Source: Phycisphaerae bacterium (lineage in GTDB: Bacteria > Planctomycetota > Phycisphaerae > SM23-33). From it: a stretch of 64,000 bases of DNA. Within the stretch, counting starts at the first letter, position 1, and every line of letters begins with the position of its first letter. Below are positions 57,524-64,000 of this stretch, one piece after another. The notes under the pieces were generated by a model, which searched no databases, was not told where the DNA came from, and was given only the letters and a program-made list of their open reading frames with translations. The position numbers were made by a program, and so were the translations under genes. The stretch is taken from contig JASLNT010000084.1 of NCBI GenBank assembly GCA_030745875.1, positions 1 to 64,000 of the forward strand, read 5' to 3'.

Positions 57524-59863
57524 ATGGTCCGCCAGCAACGAGCCCTGCAGATAACGATTCTCCTTGTCGGAGTTGCGACTATCTGTTCGCCCGTGGTCGG
57601 AGCCGATAAGACCCGCGTGCTCCGATATTCCGCACCCGCCCTGAAATGGGTTGAGGCGCTGCCCATAGGCAACGGGCGGTTGGGCGGGATGGTGTACGGC
57701 GGGGCGGGTGTCGCGAGGATCCAGCTCAACGAGGATTCCATCTGGACCGGCCAGCCGATGGACTACCAGCACAAAGGGGCGGTCAAATACCTGCCCCAAA
57801 TACGCAAGCTCCTTCTGGACGGCAAGCAGAAAGAGGCTGAAAAACTCGCAAGCAAACATTTCATGAGCGATCCCCTCCGCCAGGAAGACTACCAACCGCT
57901 GGGCGACCTCATGATGACCTTCGAGGGGCACGAAAAGTACGAGCCCAAGAGCTATCGGCGCCGGTTGGACATCTCCCAAGCCGTTGCGACCGTGAGCTAT
58001 CGCCTCGGAGACGCGACGTTTACGCGGGAAGTTATTGCAAGCTGGCCCGACCAGATCATCGCAGTTCGGATCACCTGCGACAAACCGGGGCGCATCACCT
58101 TTGGCGCCAAACTCACCACGCTCCATACCGAAAGCAAGACCGTTCGAATAGACGATGCGACACTCGCACTCCGAGGGCGAGTTACGCAGCGAAGCCGAAT
58201 GAAAGTTCCGAGCGTAATGAAATTCGAAGCACGCCTGAAGGCGATCGCCACGGGCGGGAAGCTCACCGTCACCGACGATGGGCTAAGCATAGCAGGGGCG
58301 GACTCCGCGGTCCTGCTGCTGGCCGGCGCGTCGAGCTACAAGAATTACAAAGACGCATCAGCCGACCCCGCCGCACGCACGAAAGCCCGCCTTACCGCCG
58401 TCGGCGACAAGTCGTACGACGCGATACGCAAAGCCCACATCGTCGACTACCGCAAGCTCTTCGATCGCGTGACGATCGACCTGGGACGTAGCAAATCCGG
58501 CGAGAAGACAACTCCCGAGCGAATCCGCGATTTCAAGAGGGGCGGCGACCCGGACCTGGCTGCTCTGTTCTTCCAGTACGGGCGTTACCTGCTGATCTCA
58601 TCAAGCCGCACGCCCGGTCAGCCCGCACACCTGCAAGGCCTCTGGAGCCACACCCTCACACCGCCCTGGGGCAGCAAGTACACCGTCAATATCAACACCG
58701 AGATGAACTACTGGCCGGCGGAGACTACCGGTCTGAGCCAGTGCACCGAGCCGCTGGTTAAACTCCTTGAAGATGTCGCGGTAACCGGCGCCAAAACCGC
58801 CAAGACCTTCTACAACTGTCGCGGATGGGTGCTGCACCACAACACGGACATCTGGCGGGGCAGCGCGCCGATCAACGCTTCGAATCACGGTATCTGGCCG
58901 ACGGGCGGGGCGTGGTTGTGTCAGCATTTGTGGCAGCGATACGAGTTCAGCGGCGACAGGGAGTTTCTCGAAAAGCGGGCGTATCCGCTGATGAAGGGGG
59001 CGGCGATCTTCTTCGTTGACTACCTCATGACCGACCCGCGCAGCGATAAGAAATGGTTGATCTCGGGCCCGTCGAATTCGCCCGAGAACGGCGGGTTGGT
59101 TATGGGCCCGACGATGGACCACCAGATAATACGCTCGCTGTTCGGATGGGTGATCCGGGCTGGCGAGATTCTGGACGTGGACGCAGACCTCCGCCGCAAG
59201 CTCGCCGACATGCGAGCTCGCATCGCACCCAATCAGATCGGCAGGCACGGTCAATTGCAGGAGTGGCTGGAGGATGTCGACGATCCCAAGAACCGTCACC
59301 GCCACCTGTCGCACATGTGGGGCCTGCATCCGGGCTCCGAGATCACGCCCGATACGCCCAAACTCGCCGCCGCCTGCCGCACGAGCCTGATCCATCGCGG
59401 GATGGGCAACGTCGGATGGTCGCTTGGTTGGCAGGTGAATCTCTGGGCTCGCCTCGGTGACGGAGAGCCTTCATACCAGGCGCTTGCGAAGCTCGTGGGC
59501 GACAACATGAACCCCAACATGTTCGACCAGTGCTGGTCCGGGCGCCCCTTGCCTTTTGAGATCGACGCGAACTTCGGCGGGCCGGCCGGCATCGCCGAAA
59601 TGCTCCTGCAAAGTCATGCGGGAGTCATCCGCCTGCTTCCGGCGCTGCCGAAGGCCTGGCCGGACGGTAAGGTCGCCGGGCTGAGGGCGCGGGGCGGTCT
59701 GGAGGTCGACATAGCGTGGAAAAACGGTCGGGCGTTCAGTGTGACGCTCAAAGCCAAAGTGGCCGGAACGCACAAACTCCGACCGCCCAAAGGCCAGCAG
59801 ATAGACGGACCCGCAACGGTTAAACTGAAGCCCGGTCAGACACACAAAGTGAAGTTCAAGTAG
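57524..59863 (+). CDS. secreted GH95 alpha-L-fucosidase family enzyme
   Basis: Signal peptide (ITILLVGVATICSPVVGA), then the GH95 start LRYSAPALKWVEALPIGNGRLGGMVYGG and LNEDSIWTGQP. The (alpha/alpha)6 catalytic barrel carries NINTEMNYWPAETTGLS, the probable acid glutamate in GPSNSPENGG, and DANFGGPAGIAEMLLQSH near the end. GH95 enzymes invert alpha-1,2-fucosides or alpha-1,2-L-galactosides. The 779-aa length is normal for the family. AAGAGGAGCACGAAT precedes ATG 57524. With the sulfatase, it fits breakdown of sulfated fucose- or galactose-rich polysaccharides. Confidence 0.94.
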   Translation: MVRQQRALQITILLVGVATICSPVVGADKTRVLRYSAPALKWVEALPIGNGRLGGMVYGGAGVARIQLNEDSIWTGQPMDYQHKGAVKYLPQIRKLLLDGKQKEAEKLASKHFMSDPLRQEDYQPLGDLMMTFEGHEKYEPKSYRRRLDISQAVATVSYRLGDATFTREVIASWPDQIIAVRITCDKPGRITFGAKLTTLHTESKTVRIDDATLALRGRVTQRSRMKVPSVMKFEARLKAIATGGKLTVTDDGLSIAGADSAVLLLAGASSYKNYKDASADPAARTKARLTAVGDKSYDAIRKAHIVDYRKLFDRVTIDLGRSKSGEKTTPERIRDFKRGGDPDLAALFFQYGRYLLISSSRTPGQPAHLQGLWSHTLTPPWGSKYTVNINTEMNYWPAETTGLSQCTEPLVKLLEDVAVTGAKTAKTFYNCRGWVLHHNTDIWRGSAPINASNHGIWPTGGAWLCQHLWQRYEFSGDREFLEKRAYPLMKGAAIFFVDYLMTDPRSDKKWLISGPSNSPENGGLVMGPTMDHQIIRSLFGWVIRAGEILDVDADLRRKLADMRARIAPNQIGRHGQLQEWLEDVDDPKNRHRHLSHMWGLHPGSEITPDTPKLAAACRTSLIHRGMGNVGWSLGWQVNLWARLGDGEPSYQALAKLVGDNMNPNMFDQCWSGRPLPFEIDANFGGPAGIAEMLLQSHAGVIRLLPALPKAWPDGKVAGLRARGGLEVDIAWKNGRAFSVTLKAKVAGTHKLRPPKGQQIDGPATVKLKPGQTHKVKFK

Positions 59864-59879
59864 CTGAAAGGATTATTCG

Positions 59880-60980
59880 ATGGATGGATTGATCATCAGG
59901 CCCGCGGAAGACTGCATGTGGGACGAAGTGTCGCTGGGGGAGATAATGATTCGCCTGGACCCGGGCGACGGGCGCATACGCACCACCCGCAACTTCCGCG
60001 TGTGGGAGGGCGGGGGCGAGTACAATGTCGCCCGAGGTTTGCGGAAGTGTTTCGGTTTGCGGACGGCGGTTGTCACTGCGATTGTCGACAATCCAGTGGG
60101 ACGACTGCTGGAGGATCTGATCGACCAGGGCGGTGTGGACAGTTCGCACGTTAAGTGGGTCGATTTCGACGGGCTGGGACGGGCCGCTCGCAACGGTTTG
60201 AACTTCACCGAGAAGGGTTTCGGGGTTCGCGGGGCGGTGGGTTGTTCGGATCGAGGACACACCGCGGTCTCGCAACTCAAACCGGGCGATATCGACTGGG
60301 ACGAGATATTCCTGCGACAGGGCGCAAGGTGGTTTCATTGCGGCGGGATATTCACGGCCCTGGGCGAACACACTCCCGAAGTCGCGATCGAGGCCATGCA
60401 GTCCGCACGCGCCAACGGTACGATCGTCAGCTACGATCTTAACTATCGCCCGAGCCTGTGGGAGGCTTACGGAGGCTCGACCCGGGCGATGGAAGTTAAC
60501 CAGCGGATCGCGCCGCTTGTCGACGTGATGATTGGAAACGAGGAGGACTTCACCAAGGCGCTGGGCTTCCGCGTTGAAGGGCTTGACGAGAACTGCTCGA
60601 ATCTGGATCCGACCAATTTCATGAAGATGATCGACAATGTACTCGTCAACTATCGCAACCTTAAGGTGGTCGCCACCACGCTTCGGGGCGTTAAGACCGC
60701 CGGTGTGAACGACTGGGGCGCCGTCTGCTGGGCCGATGGCGGATTCCACCACGCCGATGTCCGCGAGAACCTGGAGATATACGACCGTGTAGGCGGCGGA
60801 GATTCGTTCGCCTCGGGCCTGATATACGCGTTGCTGTCCGAGAAGTCTCCCGGCGCGGCCATCCAATACGGCGCCGCTCACGGAGCCCTGGCGATGACAA
60901 CTCCGGGCGACACCACAATGGCTACGCTGGACGAAGTAGAAAACCTGATCGCCGGCGGAGGGGCGCGAGTGAAGAGATGA
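59880..60980 (+). CDS. PfkB-family sugar kinase (2-keto-3-deoxygluconate kinase-like)
   Basis: The cytoplasmic 366-aa protein has the PfkB/ribokinase fold: SLGEIMIRLDPGDG at the start, GGGEYNVARGLRKCFG (first PfkB signature region), SYDLNYRPSLWEA, MIGNEEDF, and the ATP/catalytic segment DRVGGGDSFASGLIYAL (catalytic aspartate near residue 308). SYDLNYRPSLW and the GNEEDF motif are typical of 2-keto-3-deoxygluconate kinases, so it may phosphorylate KDG or a related deoxy-keto acid. GAAAGGATTATTCG precedes ATG 59880. Its stop overlaps the GH97 start (ATGA). Confidence 0.88.
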   Translation: MDGLIIRPAEDCMWDEVSLGEIMIRLDPGDGRIRTTRNFRVWEGGGEYNVARGLRKCFGLRTAVVTAIVDNPVGRLLEDLIDQGGVDSSHVKWVDFDGLGRAARNGLNFTEKGFGVRGAVGCSDRGHTAVSQLKPGDIDWDEIFLRQGARWFHCGGIFTALGEHTPEVAIEAMQSARANGTIVSYDLNYRPSLWEAYGGSTRAMEVNQRIAPLVDVMIGNEEDFTKALGFRVEGLDENCSNLDPTNFMKMIDNVLVNYRNLKVVATTLRGVKTAGVNDWGAVCWADGGFHHADVRENLEIYDRVGGGDSFASGLIYALLSEKSPGAAIQYGAAHGALAMTTPGDTTMATLDEVENLIAGGGARVKR

Positions 60981-62875
60981 CAACCGTCAAGGGCAAGACA
61001 ACCATGAAATGTCTCGTGTTTCTCTTGGCCTGCTGCCGGACTGCGGGCCTGCAGGCGCAGACTTGGTCGACAGCCTCGCCGGACGGAAATATCTTAGCGA
61101 AAGTGACTCTGGAAAACGGCTCGCTAAGCTACGCGGCAACGCTGAAGGGCGAGGATATCCTGTCGGCCGCGAGCATGGGAATTGAGCTTGAGGCCGCCGA
61201 CGGTCGATTCACCACGGGATTGAAATCCGCCGGTCAGTCGGATGCGAAGATTGACGAAACCTACGCCATGCCGGTCGGCAAACGAACCCGCTGCGTCAAT
61301 CGCGCCAACGAGAAGACGCTTTCTTTCAAGAACGCCGAAGGGCGCGGTATGGATCTTGTCGTTCGCGTTTACGATGACGGCGTGGCGTGGCGTTACCGGA
61401 TCAAGGGGAAGGGCTCAGCCAGGGTCCGCTCCGAAGCTTCGGCGTTCAACGTAGCGTCAGGACAGGCCGGCTGGCTCCAGAATTACGAGAACGCTTACGA
61501 GCGGCCGTACAACAAAACCAACGGTGGAAAGCCCCGGGTGCGATACGCGTTTCCGGCGATGTTCGAGAGTAAGAACGGTTGGGTGCTGCTGACCGAGGCG
61601 TCGGTTTACGATTATTCCGGCGCCGGGCTGATTGGCGGGGCCAAACCGTTTAGCTTCACCGTGGCTCCGATGGGCGGCGGGGCTGATATCGCCCGTCCGT
61701 GGGCTTCTCCATGGCGTGTGGCGATTATCGCCCGCAGGCCCGGAGCCATTGTTGAGTCAACGCTCGTCCAGAATCTCAATCCCGCATGCGAGATCAAGGA
61801 CACCAGTTGGATCACGCCCGGGGCCACAACGTTTCCGTGGCTGACTGCGCGTCTGGGCAACAAGGATCCCAAACGTATGAAACAGTTTGTCGATCTAGCC
61901 GCCAAAATGGGTTGGAAGTGGCTGGAGTTCGACATTCCGCTGGCCGCCGGGAACGGCCGTGCGATCACCAAATTCGAACAGTGGAGCAAGGTCCCGTGGA
62001 TACCGGAACTGGTGAAGTACGCCTCGTCAAAAGGGATCAAGTGCTACGGTTGGGATCACTGGCGAAATCTGGATTCGCCCGAGAAATGCGAGAAGATCCT
62101 CGGTTGGTACGTTAAACATGGGATCAAGGGGATCAAAATCGACTTTCTCAACAGCGACAGCCAGGAGCGATTCAAGTACAGAACTTTTGTCGTGCGCCAG
62201 TGCGCCGATCGCAAGCTGATGTTGAGCTTTCACGGCGCCGCGGCGCCTCGCGGTCAGCAGCGTCGCTGGCCGCACATCGCAACCGTCGAGGGAGTAATGG
62301 GAGAAGAGTGGTACACTTTCGGGAAACGCACGCCAGGCCCGCTGCATAATGTCTCCCTGGCGTTCACCCGCAACGTTGTGGGATCCATGGACTACCATGG
62401 AACCACCTTCAGCATGAAACCGAGAGGCGCGGCGAGAAAGACGACCGACGCTCACGAAATGGCGCTGGCGGTTGTTTTTGAGTCGGGATGGCAGTGCATC
62501 AGCGTCTCCCCTGAAGGAATGAAAGGGCACCCGGCCGGCGGATTCCTGAAAGACATCCCGACCGCATGGGATGACATCAAGGCCATTTCCGGGCGGCCTG
62601 ACGAATATGTGGCGCTGGCGCGGAGAAAAGGAAGAAAATGGTATCTTGCCGGCATCAACGCGGGCAAGGCGAGAACGGTCAGGATTCCAATGGACTTTCT
62701 TTCGAACGGAGAATACAAGGCCGCGATCTACAGAGACGGCAAGGCCGGAGCAACTCCCACCGAAACCGAAGTGCTGGTCGAAACTGTCAATGTGGATAAA
62801 ACTACAGTACATGAGTTGCAGATGCAGGCCGACGGCGGGTTCGGGATTGTTCTTGAGGCAAGGACTGCTCGCTAA
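60977..62875 (+). CDS. secreted GH97 glycoside hydrolase
   Basis: The start overlaps the kinase stop by 4 bp. A second ATG at 61004 (MKCLVFLLACCRTAGLQAQ) gives a cleaner signal peptide. GH97 features are the N-terminal beta-sandwich (SPDGNILAKVTLENGSLSY, VVRVYDDGVAWRYRI), the barrel with KCYGWDHWRNL and GIKGIKIDFLNSDSQERF, and EGVMGEEWY. The aspartate in KIDF is the position expected of a nucleophile in retaining GH97 alpha-galactosidases, while inverting SusB-like members lack it. I infer alpha-galactosidase-type activity, with moderate certainty. The 632-aa length is normal. Confidence 0.92.
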   Translation: MTTVKGKTTMKCLVFLLACCRTAGLQAQTWSTASPDGNILAKVTLENGSLSYAATLKGEDILSAASMGIELEAADGRFTTGLKSAGQSDAKIDETYAMPVGKRTRCVNRANEKTLSFKNAEGRGMDLVVRVYDDGVAWRYRIKGKGSARVRSEASAFNVASGQAGWLQNYENAYERPYNKTNGGKPRVRYAFPAMFESKNGWVLLTEASVYDYSGAGLIGGAKPFSFTVAPMGGGADIARPWASPWRVAIIARRPGAIVESTLVQNLNPACEIKDTSWITPGATTFPWLTARLGNKDPKRMKQFVDLAAKMGWKWLEFDIPLAAGNGRAITKFEQWSKVPWIPELVKYASSKGIKCYGWDHWRNLDSPEKCEKILGWYVKHGIKGIKIDFLNSDSQERFKYRTFVVRQCADRKLMLSFHGAAAPRGQQRRWPHIATVEGVMGEEWYTFGKRTPGPLHNVSLAFTRNVVGSMDYHGTTFSMKPRGAARKTTDAHEMALAVVFESGWQCISVSPEGMKGHPAGGFLKDIPTAWDDIKAISGRPDEYVALARRKGRKWYLAGINAGKARTVRIPMDFLSNGEYKAAIYRDGKAGATPTETEVLVETVNVDKTTVHELQMQADGGFGIVLEARTAR

Positions 62876-62897
62876 GGACAGGAAGGATCAGTATCCA

Positions 62898-64000
62898 ATG
62901 ATATATGTTCTCGACAAAGCGATTGTTGGAGTGCTTGTGTGTGCAGCTTTGACATCGGCTGGGTTTGCATCGGCCGCTAAGACCATTGACCTGGCGTCAG
63001 AAACGGCCTGGACGCTGAGCGTCGATGGGGGGCGGCCTTGCGCGATCAAGGTCCCCGGCGGGGGATGGAATTCCGACCTGCAGTCGCCCCGCATAGACAC
63101 CATGGAAGGCGTCAAAGATCACGTGATCTACCAGCGGAAGATCGACGTGCCGAAGGTGATCGACGGGCAGGTGACCAAGATACTCTTCGGTGCGGTCAAC
63201 TACGGAGCGGAAGTCTACATAGACGACAAGCTGGTAACCACCCACGCAGGCCCGCAGGTTCCGTTCGAGGCCGATATCACAAAGTTCGCAGCGCCCGGCC
63301 GAAAGCACGTGCTCAAGGTCAAGGCCTACCACCGCCGCCACTATCACGGGCCCGACGGCAAGGCCAAAGCCTGCTCCGTGCCGGTCGGATTTGACTTCCC
63401 TGCCGGCTCGAAGTCCTGGAGCCATTGGGCGGGCAACACCAAGCAGGCCTACGGCATCACAGTCTCGATCAAGCTGGCGGCATATCCGCCGGTCTACATT
63501 AGTGACGTGTTTGTGACACCCTCGGTCAGCGAAAAGAGCCTAAAGGCTTACGCGTGGGTGCATAACAGCACCGGCGAGAATGTCACAGTGACCCTGGCCG
63601 GTAAGCTGTCGTCGTGGAACAAAGGCGCCTGGAAATACCCCGCCATCCCGGCCGCGACGTGCGAGATTCCCGCCGGCGCCGCCAAGAAAGTGTTGATCGG
63701 GCCGGTCAAGTGGTCCCTTGGCGAAAAGAGCTACTGGTGGCCTAACATTCCGTTCCGTGAAGACTACACCGCTGCGCTGCACTATCTTGACCTCGATATG
63801 CGCCGCGGTGACGAGGCGGCGCACAAGTACCGGCGGCGTTTCGGCTTCGTCGAGTGGGGCCAGGGCAAGTACTACTACACCGTAAACGGCGTGCGCGTGA
63901 ACCAGTATTCCGACTCGACGTGCGAGTCTCAGATGTCGTATTACGACTGCTACTCGACGTCGGCGGCGTTTGGCCGCCCCGATCGGGCCGGGGGTCGCCT
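62898..64000 (+). CDS. glycoside hydrolase family 2-like protein, N-terminal part (runs off window)
   Basis: ATG 62898 follows ACAGGAAGGATCAG and opens a signal peptide (GVLVCAALTSAGFASA). The frame is open to the window end, giving 367 residues with no stop. The visible part is a GH2-type jelly-roll sugar-binding domain (VIYQRKIDVPKV, LFGAVNYGAEVYIDDKLVTTHAG, VPFEADITKF) followed by an immunoglobulin-like domain. A barrel start is then visible (RRFGFVEWGQGKYYYTVNGVRVN). The catalytic glutamates lie beyond the window. Beta-galactosidase or beta-glucuronidase activity is possible. It is the last visible gene of the carbohydrate cluster. Confidence 0.88.
   Translation, partial: MIYVLDKAIVGVLVCAALTSAGFASAAKTIDLASETAWTLSVDGGRPCAIKVPGGGWNSDLQSPRIDTMEGVKDHVIYQRKIDVPKVIDGQVTKILFGAVNYGAEVYIDDKLVTTHAGPQVPFEADITKFAAPGRKHVLKVKAYHRRHYHGPDGKAKACSVPVGFDFPAGSKSWSHWAGNTKQAYGITVSIKLAAYPPVYISDVFVTPSVSEKSLKAYAWVHNSTGENVTVTLAGKLSSWNKGAWKYPAIPAATCEIPAGAAKKVLIGPVKWSLGEKSYWWPNIPFREDYTAALHYLDLDMRRGDEAAHKYRRRFGFVEWGQGKYYYTVNGVRVNQYSDSTCESQMSYYDCYSTSAAFGRPDRAGGR

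Overview
The window reads as chromosomal DNA of a planctomycete, most likely of class Phycisphaerae. This is inferred from gene content rather than from a marker gene. Supporting signs are two PEP-CTERM proteins, a Tat-exported sulfatase, a DUF1080/FG-GAP protein, a ThuA-domain protein, a haem-bearing HzsA-related protein, a PD40/TPR lipoprotein with a CxxCH site, a membrane spermidine-synthase-like fusion, and a Gram-negative envelope toolkit (Lol transporter, LpxI, MurD). No rRNA, tRNA or CRISPR array was found. Genes are dense, GC is high, and long antisense open frames lie opposite several real genes.

Region by region. 1-1.98 kb: the edge of an IS3-type transposase, a hypothetical gene, a small membrane ORF and a gene-poor stretch. 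1.98-7.2 kb: lysS, a LolC/E-like permease, lolD and lpxI in a tight plus-strand operon, then a small convergent gene. 7.3-12.3 kb: queA, a DUF362 gene and an unusual CRP-like/AAA+/membrane iron-sulfur protein split by a frameshift in a run of nine G. 12.3-28.2 kb: secreted and surface proteins (DUF1080, PD40/TPR lipoprotein, MFS/spermidine synthase-TPR fusion, ThuA, beta-helix, PEP-CTERM, sulfatase, lipoprotein), ending with gpsA. 28.3-37.7 kb: a two-gene M16 peptidase pair coupled to murD and a HAD hydrolase, then purB, a LigD-PE-like protein, a His-rich lipoprotein and a CoA-disulfide-reductase/rhodanese fusion.

37.7-49.1 kb is the accessory part. It holds a GH130-like gene with a possible leader peptide, a nested 168-bp palindrome, a metzincin protease carrying a seven-repeat propeller-like domain, a remnant of a second GH130 gene, small membrane proteins, a TIR/HATPase/transmembrane fusion, a DEDDh exonuclease, a lipoprotein, a PEP-CTERM/dockerin protein and two membrane proteins. 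The best candidates for undescribed biology are the TIR-HATPase protein with its neighbours, the propeller-metzincin, and the CRP/AAA/Fe-S protein.

49.2-64 kb: an HzsA-related dihaem protein, a thioredoxin-like protein, a Gfo/Idh/MocA oxidoreductase followed by three copies of its terminator and a REP-like palindrome cluster, and then a carbohydrate-degradation cluster: a GH36-like alpha-galactosidase, a GH95 alpha-fucosidase, a PfkB sugar kinase, a GH97 enzyme and a partial GH2 enzyme. Together with the sulfatase and the GH130-like protein this points to degradation of sulfated, fucose- or galactose-containing polysaccharides.
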